Shown here piece by piece: positions 44,486 through 53,179 of a stretch of DNA of 64,000 nt. The notes under the pieces were generated by a model, which had not been told where the DNA came from, made no database searches, and saw only the letters and a list, made by a program, of their open reading frames with translations. How positions within the stretch are numbered: the first letter of the stretch is position 1; each line of letters opens with the position of its first letter. Both the position numbers and the translations under genes were made by a program. Source of the DNA: GCA-2746605 sp963710615 (GTDB taxonomy: Bacteria; Bacteroidota; Ignavibacteria; Ignavibacteriales; Melioribacteraceae); contig CAVQBF010000018.1 of assembly GCA_963710615.1 (NCBI GenBank), positions 1 to 64,000 of the forward strand. The letters run 5' to 3'.

Positions 44486-47400
44486 GTGTTCTCAAGAACT
44501 TTAAAAATCATAATATCAATTGGTTTGTTATTCAATTTATTTGACAATCAATTTGCGCAAGATTTAGTTATAAATGAAATTATGAGTTCAAATTCGGGAG
44601 CTTATGTTGATGAATTTAACTCCTTCCCAGATTGGATTGAAATTTATAATAACTCTACCCAAACAATTAATTTATCCGCTTATGCACTTTCAGATGATAT
44701 TAAAAATCTTAATAAATGGAATCTTCCTAATTATGATTTGGAATCAGGCAATCATATTCTGATTGCAGCATCCGGAAGAGATATCATGATTACTGCCGGG
44801 TCATGGGAAACAATAATTGAGCAGGGAGATATATGGAAATATTTTCTTGGTACTCAGGAACCTCCTTCAAAGTGGAGAGATAGCATTTTTACTGATTTTT
44901 CTTGGACTTCCGGGTTTAGTGGCTTTGGGTATGGTGATGGAGATGATCAAACAATAATTGAAAATGTACCATCAATATATTTACGAAAAATTTTTAATAT
45001 TGAAGATCTATCAAATATAACTCAAGTAATGTTCAATATTGATTTTGACGATGCATATATTGCTTATTTAAATGGGATTGAAATTTCAAGGAAAAATATT
45101 GGAAATCCTTATGAGGAAATTCCATTTAATAGATATTCTGACACATTTGTGGAAGCAAGGTTATATCAAAACCAAATGTTGGATGCAATTTTCTTGGAGG
45201 AACCTCATTCAATATTAGTTAATGGGTCAAATGTTCTTGCAATCCAGGTCCATAACTCAAGTTTATCATCATCCGACTTAACTGCAATTCCATTTTTAAC
45301 TTTGGGTTATAAAAGTACTGAAAGTGAAAATGACGTTGCTGAAGAAATTAGTCCTCTTTTACCAACTCCACACTCCAACTTTAAAATATCTAATGGACAG
45401 GAATCAATCTATTTATCAGAATTTAATGGATTAATTATTGATTCGGTTGGTGCAGTTTTAATTCCAGATAATATTTCGTTCGGAAGATATCCCGATGGAA
45501 GTAGTATTTTCAATTATTTCGATAATCCAACACCTGGAGAATCCAATTATCAAAAAGGTTATATCCAACAGGTGGAAGTTCCTCAGTTAGATCATTCAGC
45601 TGGATTTTATATTAATCCTATAACTGTTCAACTCGTTAATGATAATGCCACCGTCAAAACATACTTTACTCTTGATGGATCTGATCCTAATGAAAATTCA
45701 AATGAATTTGTTTCATTATTAAATATCAGCTCTACTTCTGTTGTTAAACTAAAATCATATTCTGAAAACGAAATGGCAAGTGCCATAAAATCATATACTT
45801 ACTTTATAAATGAAGAAAAAAATTTACCAGTGATTTCGCTTTCAACTGATCCTAAAAATTTATGGGATCATAATGAAGGTATTTATGTAATGGGGCCTAA
45901 CGCTGAGTCTAATTTCCCTTTTTTCGGAGCAAACTTTTGGCAGGACTGGGAAAAGCCAGCACAATTTGAATTCTTTGAAGATAACGAAGTAAGAGTGATT
46001 GATCAAGATGTTAGTATTAAAATTTTTGGAGGCTGGACTAGAGGACATCCGCAGAAATCGATTTCTGTATTCCCAATAAAAGATATAGATTACAAAATAT
46101 TTCCAGATAAAGATGTTGAAAATTTTAGTTCCGTTGTTCTGCGTAATTCCGGTAATGACTGGGACTTTACAATGTTAAGAGATGGCATGATCAGCAGAAT
46201 TACCGACCAACTAAATATTGATAATTTAGCTTATCGGCCAGCAGAGATTTATCTTAACGGGGAGTATTGGGGTATCCATAATATTCGAGAAAAAATCAAT
46301 TTGAGTTATATTTCAAATCATTATGAGGTTGATAAAGATAAGATCAACTTACTGGAATTGAATGGTGAAGTAATTGACGGTACCAATGAAGAATATTTTC
46401 AATTAATAAATTATCTCAACCAAAATAATTTATCAGATAATGTTAAATATGAATATGTTAAATCCCAAATCGATATAGACAGTTTTATAGATTATCAACT
46501 TTTACAAATATTTATTGCAAATGTAGATTGGCCTGGAAACAATTTAAAATTCTGGAAAGAACACGGTAATGCTGGAAAATGGCGTTGGATATTATTCGAT
46601 ACGGATTTTGGATTAGGATGGATGTATGGAGAAGATTATACTCACAATACCTTACGTTTTGCTCTAGAAGAAAATGGACCCGATTGGCCAAATCCACCTT
46701 GGTCTACATTTATTTTAAGGAAACTTATACAGAATCCTACTTTTAGGCAAAAGTTTATAAATAGATATTCCGATCTTCTAAATACTGAGTTAAGTTATTC
46801 AAGAATTAATAACATTTTAATTGAGGTGTCAGATAAAGTTAAACATTCTATTCCCCGACATTCACAAAAGTGGAGTCAATTTTCTTTTTATGATTGGTTA
46901 AATAATCTAGACGTTATAGAACGATTTGCAATCCTTAGAAGTGTTTATTTGGATCGTTATTTTAAGGAAGAATTTAATTTAGGTGATGCTAAGGAAATTG
47001 AAATTAAAGTTCAGCCAGCGAATGCAGGTAAGGTTAAAATCAATTCATTATTAACTTTAAGTTACCCTTGGAAAGGAAAATATTTTAGCGAGCATCCTAT
47101 TAAGCTAAAAGCCTTTCCAAACCCGGGTTACACATTCAGCGGATGGAGTGGTGGTTCAGATGATACCAATGATTCCTTGGACATAATCGTCGGGGATTGG
47201 TCAAATATTCAAGCAAACTTTGAAAAAGATAATAGTCATCCACAAATTATTATAAATGAAATTAACTATAATTCCAGTTCAATATACGATACAAAAGATT
47301 GGATAGAGCTTTATAATAATTCTGATGAAGTCATTGATTTGTCTGAGTGGAAACTAAAGGACCAGGTTGATTCAAATGTATTTATTTTTCCATCATATAT

Positions 47401-48016
47401 TATTCTCCCATCAAGAGAATACCTTGTGCTATGTAGAGATACTTTGGAATTTGCTTCCATAGTTGGAACTGGAAGGAATATAGTAGGAAATTTTCAGTTT
47501 GGACTTGGAAATAGTGGCGATCTCATTAGGTTATATTCCGAAACAAATGTTTTAATTGATAGTGTAAGATATGATGATGTTTCACCATGGCCAAATGAGG
47601 CAGATGGAAGTGGTAGCACGTTAGAATTAATTAATCCGAATTTTGACAATTCTTCATATTCTAATTGGAGCGCATCTTACTCTTTTGGCTCTCCTGGTCT
47701 TGCAAACACTAAACTAGTTACAGATATACTAGAGGAAGATGAAAACATTCTTAATAGTTTTATGTTATTACAAAATTATCCGAATCCATTTAATCCAAGA
47801 ACAGTGATTAATTACATAATTCCAAATGAAAGTAAAATTAGTCTGAAAGTATTTGATTTACTGGGAAATGAAGTTGCAGAACTTGTCAATGATATTAAAT
47901 CAAAAGGTGAATATTCAGTCTTATTTGATGGTTCAAAATTTACAAGCGGTATATATTTCTATAGAATTTCTGCGGGAAGTTCAAGTATCGTTAAAAAAAT
48001 GATATTGTTAAAATAG
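44486..48016 (+). CDS. CotH-kinase / lamin-tail multidomain surface protein, T9SS cargo
   Basis: The 1176-aa protein starts at GTG 44486 (no ATG in frame). After the signal peptide is a lamin-tail domain (LVINEIMSSNSGAYVDEF, DWIEIYNNSTQTINLSAYAL), a chitobiase-like or Ig-like region, then a CotH kinase-like domain (about 450-830). That domain has FGGWTRGHPQKSIS, SVVLRNSGNDWDFTMLRDG, GEYWGIHNIREKI and RWILFDTDFGLGW. An InlB-like repeat (about 840-910), a second lamin-tail domain (about 915-1070) and a type A sorting domain (QNYPNPFNPRTVINYII) follow. CotH proteins are protein kinases in Bacillus spores and invasins in Mucorales. Its role in a glucan locus is unknown; substrate or cell-surface attachment is a reasonable guess. 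Confidence 0.85.
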   Translation: MFSRTLKIIISIGLLFNLFDNQFAQDLVINEIMSSNSGAYVDEFNSFPDWIEIYNNSTQTINLSAYALSDDIKNLNKWNLPNYDLESGNHILIAASGRDIMITAGSWETIIEQGDIWKYFLGTQEPPSKWRDSIFTDFSWTSGFSGFGYGDGDDQTIIENVPSIYLRKIFNIEDLSNITQVMFNIDFDDAYIAYLNGIEISRKNIGNPYEEIPFNRYSDTFVEARLYQNQMLDAIFLEEPHSILVNGSNVLAIQVHNSSLSSSDLTAIPFLTLGYKSTESENDVAEEISPLLPTPHSNFKISNGQESIYLSEFNGLIIDSVGAVLIPDNISFGRYPDGSSIFNYFDNPTPGESNYQKGYIQQVEVPQLDHSAGFYINPITVQLVNDNATVKTYFTLDGSDPNENSNEFVSLLNISSTSVVKLKSYSENEMASAIKSYTYFINEEKNLPVISLSTDPKNLWDHNEGIYVMGPNAESNFPFFGANFWQDWEKPAQFEFFEDNEVRVIDQDVSIKIFGGWTRGHPQKSISVFPIKDIDYKIFPDKDVENFSSVVLRNSGNDWDFTMLRDGMISRITDQLNIDNLAYRPAEIYLNGEYWGIHNIREKINLSYISNHYEVDKDKINLLELNGEVIDGTNEEYFQLINYLNQNNLSDNVKYEYVKSQIDIDSFIDYQLLQIFIANVDWPGNNLKFWKEHGNAGKWRWILFDTDFGLGWMYGEDYTHNTLRFALEENGPDWPNPPWSTFILRKLIQNPTFRQKFINRYSDLLNTELSYSRINNILIEVSDKVKHSIPRHSQKWSQFSFYDWLNNLDVIERFAILRSVYLDRYFKEEFNLGDAKEIEIKVQPANAGKVKINSLLTLSYPWKGKYFSEHPIKLKAFPNPGYTFSGWSGGSDDTNDSLDIIVGDWSNIQANFEKDNSHPQIIINEINYNSSSIYDTKDWIELYNNSDEVIDLSEWKLKDQVDSNVFIFPSYIILPSREYLVLCRDTLEFASIVGTGRNIVGNFQFGLGNSGDLIRLYSETNVLIDSVRYDDVSPWPNEADGSGSTLELINPNFDNSSYSNWSASYSFGSPGLANTKLVTDILEEDENILNSFMLLQNYPNPFNPRTVINYIIPNESKISLKVFDLLGNEVAELVNDIKSKGEYSVLFDGSKFTSGIYFYRISAGSSSIVKKMILLK

Positions 48017-48119
48017 TCTTTAGATATCTTGCCGTTTATAATGGAAGTAAATTTTTATTTTTATCTGAATTATTAGTTTAGTTAATGACAATGTCCTTAT
48101 TAAATTTAACTGTTCTAAG

Positions 48120-49718
48120 ATGAAAAATTTACAAATTTCTATTTTTATATTATTTCTCCTCACCTTCTCAATTCAATCACAAGAATTAGGGAAGTACTTT
48201 GCAAAGAAGCAATATGAGTCAAAACCAATTCCTAATTGGGCTGAATCAAAAGAAAAACTTCCAGAACCGGTATTGGATGGTAATCCTGGATGGATAGATA
48301 TGTATTGGAAGTGCTGGGAAATTGCTTTTCGTGGATTCAAACAACCTCAAGAAGGATCTCCACTAGTCTCCAATTGGTTGGATGAAGCATTCAGCGAAAA
48401 TATATTTCAATGGGATACTATCTTTATGATGATGTTTGCCAGATACGGCCATGATGTTTTCCCAGCTATTGAATCTTTAGACAATTTTTATAGACTTCAA
48501 TACGAGAGCGGCTTTATTGGGAGAGAATTCAGAGAAAAGGATGGAAAACTTGTACATTTTGATTTTAATGGAGGATTATTTTCTGATAAAGGATGGAAGA
48601 ATATGATCAATCCGCCATTATTCAGCTGGGCAGAGGTTGAGTCATTCAGAATTACTGGAGACAAATCAAGATTCGAAATGATTTTACCTGCCCTCGAAAA
48701 ATATGCTGAATGGTTAAATAGAGATGGTGATCCGGAAGCAAAAGATTGGGAAATGAACGGTAGAATTTCAAAAAGTACTGAACATAAATTATATTGGAAT
48801 ACTCCTCTTGGCAGTGGTATGGATAATACACCTCGTCCGGTCGCTAAAGGGGCTGGCTGGGTCGAGATGTCTGCTCAGATGGTAATAATGTATAATAATT
48901 TAGCAATAATATGCGAAGAATTAGGAGATGAAAAGAAAGGTGGCAAATATAAATCTGAGGCTGCAGCAATAGCTGATAGAATTAACAAATGGTGTTGGAA
49001 TGAAGAGGATGGTTTTTATTACGATGTTTTAGCTGATGGTACTCAGTTCAAGAAAAAAACTATTAGTGGTTATTGGCCTTTGTTAGCTGGCATTGCTAAT
49101 AAAGATCAAGCTGGATTACTAGTTAAACATTTAAAAAATGAAAAAGAATTCTGGCGAAAAATTGTTATTCCTACTCTTTCAGCTGATGAAGAAGAATATA
49201 ATGAGTATGGAGGATACTGGTTAGGAGGTGTTTGGGCACCGACTAACGTTATGGTAATAAAAGGTTTAGAAAAATATGGATATGAAAATTTTGCTTCTGA
49301 AATTACTGATAGATATTTGAATGGGATGTATGAAGTTTTTAAGGAAACTGGAACGGTTTATGAGAACTATGCTCCAGACTATTTTCTTCCAGGCAATCCA
49401 TCGAAAGCCGATTTTGTTGGATGGACTGGTTGTGGTCCAATTCAATTATTGATTGAGAACATTATTGGTCTTAGGCCAAACGTAACAAATAATACTTTAG
49501 TATGGATACTAAATCGTTTGGATAAACACGGAATAAAAGATTTGAAACTCGGCAATAATAAAATATCTGTAATATGTGAAAAGAGGGAAAGCATATCTTC
49601 ACCAGTCATAATTAATGTTAATTGCATTAAACCTTTTAACTTAAAGTTAATTACAATTTATGGTGAAAAGGAAATTGAAGTTCTTAAAAGCAGTGAAACA
49701 ATAAGAATTAATTTCTAA
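48120..49718 (+). CDS. MGH1/GH63-trehalase-like (alpha/alpha)6 glycosidase, secreted
   Basis: The 532-aa protein has a signal peptide (TFSIQSQ) and no lipobox or sorting domain. Features of the trehalase/GH63/MGH1-like (alpha/alpha)6 class are FSENIFQWDTIFMMMFARYG, LYWNTPLGSGMDNTPRP, EDGFYYDVLADGTQF, YWLGGVWAPTNVMVIKGLEK, and ENYAPDYFLPGNPSKADFVG at the C-terminal side. Asp of QWDT and Asp of GMDNTPR, with Glu of VYENY, are candidate catalytic residues. Substrate is not readable. Members act on alpha-linked disaccharides or glycan side chains, which would be a side activity here. The ADP-ribosylglycohydrolase-fold gene follows after 33 bp. Confidence 0.75.
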   Translation: MKNLQISIFILFLLTFSIQSQELGKYFAKKQYESKPIPNWAESKEKLPEPVLDGNPGWIDMYWKCWEIAFRGFKQPQEGSPLVSNWLDEAFSENIFQWDTIFMMMFARYGHDVFPAIESLDNFYRLQYESGFIGREFREKDGKLVHFDFNGGLFSDKGWKNMINPPLFSWAEVESFRITGDKSRFEMILPALEKYAEWLNRDGDPEAKDWEMNGRISKSTEHKLYWNTPLGSGMDNTPRPVAKGAGWVEMSAQMVIMYNNLAIICEELGDEKKGGKYKSEAAAIADRINKWCWNEEDGFYYDVLADGTQFKKKTISGYWPLLAGIANKDQAGLLVKHLKNEKEFWRKIVIPTLSADEEEYNEYGGYWLGGVWAPTNVMVIKGLEKYGYENFASEITDRYLNGMYEVFKETGTVYENYAPDYFLPGNPSKADFVGWTGCGPIQLLIENIIGLRPNVTNNTLVWILNRLDKHGIKDLKLGNNKISVICEKRESISSPVIINVNCIKPFNLKLITIYGEKEIEVLKSSETIRINF

Positions 49719-49751
49719 GTCAATTTTTATAATAAATTTCATAATTACATT

Positions 49752-51185
49752 ATGTCTCATACAATAAAAATTCAAAGTTATTTTAGAATCATAACCCTTA
49801 TTGTATATTTTTCAATCTTATTTTTAGTAACATCATGTGCTCAGAAAAGTATTTCATCTAATGCAGATCGGAAGATTGGAATGGAATTAATCAACAAAGA
49901 ATTTGTATATAAAGCTTATCATGCAAAACCTTCTGACAAAATAATTCCCAGAGCAAAATATGCCGATAAATTATATGGTTTTTGGCTTGGCCAATGTATT
50001 GCTAACTGGACAGGATTGGTTACAGAAATGGATAAGATAGGAAATATTGGTGAAATAAAAACTGGTGACTTTTATACTAGATCAGATTGGGGAAAACCAG
50101 ATCAGCCCAGCATATGGTCAGAAGGTATTCCGAGTAATTTATCATCAACAATTGATTTTGTTTTTGAGGATGAAGAGGGTATTTGGGGTGCAGATGATGA
50201 TACTGATATTGAGTATATTTATCAACATCTTCTCTTAACAAATGAAACATCAATCCTAACTCCAAACCAAATTAGAGACGGATGGTTGAAACATATAAAA
50301 AAAGAAGAAGAGAATTATTTATGGGTATCTAATCAGACCGCATTTGATCTTATGCAATCTGGAATCTTACCACCAGAAACAAGTCATCCGGTGAAAAATC
50401 CAAATTGGGAAATGATTGATGCACAGCTGACTACAGAAATATTTGGATTATTTGCTCCAACTCGACCAGATATAGCTTTGAAAATGGCATACCTCCCAAT
50501 CAGAACCACTGCAAGAGAAAATGCTGCATGGATATCAGAATTTTATGTGACTATGTATTCTTTGGCATCAAGTATAGATAATACTAAATCAATGAAAGAA
50601 AACATTTTATTTATTGCAGATGAAGCCCGAAAAAAGCTTCCGGAAGGATCTTATTCAGCCCGAATGTATGACTTTGTGAGAAGTAAATATAATGTTAAAA
50701 CTCCATGGGAAAATGTTAGGGATGAAATTTACATTCGGTACCAGGTAAATGAAGAGGATGGATATAACATCACATCACAAAATTTATATTGTAATGGATG
50801 TTTTGCTGCTGGAATTAATTTTGCCGCAAGTTTAATAAGCTTATTTTATGGAGAAGGAGATATAAAAGAAACTATTAAAATTGGTACATTGGCAGGATGG
50901 GATTCTGATAATCCAACTGCAACATGGGGCGGACTATTAGGATTCATTATTGGAAAAGATGGAATTGAAAAAGCTTTCAATCGAAAATTTTCAAATAAAT
51001 TTAATATTCATAGGACAAGGCAAAACTTTCCTGATAATGGAGTAGATACATTTGAAAAAATGGCAGAAAAAGGTGTTTTTATAATTGATCGCGTTATACA
51101 AGATGAAATAGGTGGAGGAATTAATCTTGATGATAATGTCTGGTATATACCAGATTCATCAAAAAGTAGTTCTCCTGGTATTTAA
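49752..51185 (+). CDS. ADP-ribosylglycohydrolase-fold lipoprotein
   Basis: The 477-aa protein has an SpII signal (FLVTSC, Cys29). The all-helical ARH/DraG fold is indicated by ADKLYGFWLGQCIANWTG, GADDDTDIEYIYQHLL (metal-binding acidic cluster) and the late AGWDSDNPTATWGGLLGFI motif that supplies the second pair of metal Asp residues. Intracellular members remove ADP-ribose from proteins. A lipid-anchored extracytoplasmic copy inside a glycan locus, next to a glycosidase, suggests a role in glycan hydrolysis instead. That reassignment is inference. Confidence 0.8.
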   Translation: MSHTIKIQSYFRIITLIVYFSILFLVTSCAQKSISSNADRKIGMELINKEFVYKAYHAKPSDKIIPRAKYADKLYGFWLGQCIANWTGLVTEMDKIGNIGEIKTGDFYTRSDWGKPDQPSIWSEGIPSNLSSTIDFVFEDEEGIWGADDDTDIEYIYQHLLLTNETSILTPNQIRDGWLKHIKKEEENYLWVSNQTAFDLMQSGILPPETSHPVKNPNWEMIDAQLTTEIFGLFAPTRPDIALKMAYLPIRTTARENAAWISEFYVTMYSLASSIDNTKSMKENILFIADEARKKLPEGSYSARMYDFVRSKYNVKTPWENVRDEIYIRYQVNEEDGYNITSQNLYCNGCFAAGINFAASLISLFYGEGDIKETIKIGTLAGWDSDNPTATWGGLLGFIIGKDGIEKAFNRKFSNKFNIHRTRQNFPDNGVDTFEKMAEKGVFIIDRVIQDEIGGGINLDDNVWYIPDSSKSSSPGI

Positions 51186-51276
51186 TTCTAATAGAGAAAG
51201 CATATTAGTAGGTATAAAAAAGGACTTAATTAAAGTAGATAAAATTGCTATTTTTTACTAAAAAATATAATATTTA

Positions 51277-53034
51277 ATGAATCTTTATATTCCAACTGTG
51301 TTTAAGTATTGTGTAAAATTTCTTTTAATGTTAGTCATATTTCTTTTTTGTAATATTGGATGTAATGTTGATCATAATAAAAATAATGTTGGTGAAACTA
51401 TGGGTCAAGATACATCTTGGAAAAAACTGTCATTGAGAGAGAAGATCGGACAAGTTATTTGTTTGAATTACAACTATTCTCAAATAATTAATGCAGGAAA
51501 CGGATCTATCGAAAACTTTCTTAAGAAATATCCTGTTGGATCTTTCTTTTTAGCAAACTGGGAATTAAGTAAGAATACTACCAAAGATTCCCTAAAATTT
51601 AAGTACATTGAAGCAGTCACAAAATTAACAGAAGAGAGTAAATATCCATTATTATTGGTAGAAGATTTTGAATGTGGTCTTGGAAGTAGTATTACAGATT
51701 ACTCTCACTTACCTGGCGAAATGGGATTGGGTGCTACAAATTCATCAGAATTGGCATATACTTATGGAGAAATTGTTGCTCGTGAAGCAAGAAGTATTGG
51801 GATTAATTGGTTGCTTCATCCTGTTTCTGACTTAAACTTAAATCCATTTAATTTTATTACTAACGTCAGGGCAGTAGGAGACAATCCAAATAGAGCAATT
51901 GATCTTCTTGAAAGTCAAGTTCAAGGAATGCAAGAACAAAAGGTAGCAGCAACTGCTAAACATTTTCCAGGAGATGGAACTGATCTTATTGATCAGCATT
52001 TTACTACATCTAAAATGATGTTAAATTATGATGATTGGCTAAAACAACATGGAAGAGTATTTCAATCACTAATTGATAATGGCGTAATGTCAATAATGCC
52101 GGGACATATTTCATTTCCGGATTATCAAAAGGAAATGGTGAGCGGTGAAAAACTACCAGCTACTCTTTCAAGAGAAATAATGACAGAGTTATTGAAAGAA
52201 AAAATGGGATTTGATGGAGTTGTAGTTTCGGATGCACTAAACATGGGTGGAATAGCTGGATATTATGAAAATCAGATTGAAACCGAAATTGAATGTTTCA
52301 AAGCTGGTGCTGATATATTAATATGGCCACAGCTTGCAACAATTGATACAATTGAAGCAAGAATTAAAAGTGGTAAAATTTCCACGGATCGATTAGATGA
52401 TGCTGTACATAGAGTATGGAACTTAAAAAAGAAACTTGGACTCTTTGAATCTAATTATGAATATATCCGGCAATTAACTCAGGAAGAGATTGAAAAACAT
52501 AAAAAAAAGTCCTATGAAATTTCTAAACGTTCGATTACTCAAATAAGTAACAAGAATAACTTGATTCCCCTTGATCCACAATTATCAAAAAATCTCTTAT
52601 TGGTTGTAATTTCTGTAGATGATAACTTAGAAACTTTTGAGCCGTTAAAAGAAAAATTACAGAATTTTGGATTTGTTACTTCGATTCAGCAAAACCTTTC
52701 ATTTTTTGAGAATGCTTCCAACTTAGAATTGATCGTAAAAGAATATGATAAGATAATATTTTTATTCTATTCAAAGCCTGTGGTCCCTTGGGGATCCTTA
52801 TCATTGAGTGGTGATCAAGCATTAACCATGTGGTCAGCCAATATGATGCCATATGATAAAATAATAAGTGTTAGTTTTGGTGATCCATACAAAAATCTAA
52901 TTTACATGCCGAGGGTTTGGAGTAGAATTAATTGTTATAATGCTGACAAGAATTCACAGACTGCATTAGCTGAAGCATTAGTCGGAAAATTTAAAATGTC
53001 GGGTGTGTCACCAGTGGATTATCCAGCCAATTGA
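51277..53034 (+). CDS. GH3 NagZ-like glycosidase lipoprotein
   Basis: The 585-aa protein has a lipobox (CNIGC, Cys29) and a GH3 TIM barrel. The signature ATAKHFPGDGTDLIDQHF (228-242) is that of the NagZ-type subgroup, which uses an Asp-His dyad. Here the usual KHFPGHG reads KHFPGDG, while Asp239/His241 are kept. The nucleophile is Asp319 (GVVVSDALNMGG). A reduced second domain follows, without the fibronectin-III tail. NagZ enzymes remove beta-N-acetylglucosamine. The lipoprotein location and the motif change make the substrate uncertain: chitin- or peptidoglycan-type GlcNAc, or a glucoside. Confidence 0.85.
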   Translation: MNLYIPTVFKYCVKFLLMLVIFLFCNIGCNVDHNKNNVGETMGQDTSWKKLSLREKIGQVICLNYNYSQIINAGNGSIENFLKKYPVGSFFLANWELSKNTTKDSLKFKYIEAVTKLTEESKYPLLLVEDFECGLGSSITDYSHLPGEMGLGATNSSELAYTYGEIVAREARSIGINWLLHPVSDLNLNPFNFITNVRAVGDNPNRAIDLLESQVQGMQEQKVAATAKHFPGDGTDLIDQHFTTSKMMLNYDDWLKQHGRVFQSLIDNGVMSIMPGHISFPDYQKEMVSGEKLPATLSREIMTELLKEKMGFDGVVVSDALNMGGIAGYYENQIETEIECFKAGADILIWPQLATIDTIEARIKSGKISTDRLDDAVHRVWNLKKKLGLFESNYEYIRQLTQEEIEKHKKKSYEISKRSITQISNKNNLIPLDPQLSKNLLLVVISVDDNLETFEPLKEKLQNFGFVTSIQQNLSFFENASNLELIVKEYDKIIFLFYSKPVVPWGSLSLSGDQALTMWSANMMPYDKIISVSFGDPYKNLIYMPRVWSRINCYNADKNSQTALAEALVGKFKMSGVSPVDYPAN

Positions 53035-53036
53035 AA

Positions 53037-53057
53037 TTATTATTATTGTAATAATAA
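53037..53057 (+). terminator. AT-only hairpin after the NagZ-like GH3 gene
   Basis: TTATTATTA (53037-53045) pairs perfectly with TAATAATAA (53049-53057) with a 3-nt loop, starting 2 bp after the stop codon. The stem is all A-T and therefore weak. Together with the promoter at 53126 it suggests a transcription-unit boundary. Confidence 0.35.
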
Positions 53058-53125
53058 ATTATTATTAACGTAATAACAGATCGCAAATTCATATCAATTT
53101 TTTTACATTAAAATACATTTTTCAA

Positions 53126-53141
53126 TGGTGTGATTTTTGTA
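53126..53141 (+). promoter_or_regulatory. Sigma-54-like promoter of the GH30 gene
   Basis: TGGTGTGATTTTTGTA fits the sigma-54 pattern TGG-N9-TTG with GG and GT 10 bases apart. It shares TGATTTTTGT with the element at 11407-11422. Transcription from near 53152 would leave a 28-nt leader before the ATG at 53180. It is a likely target of one of the two NtrC-type regulators in the window. Confidence 0.55.
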
Positions 53142-53179
53142 CTAAATTTTAATTGATTTAATCACTTAGGACCATAAAA

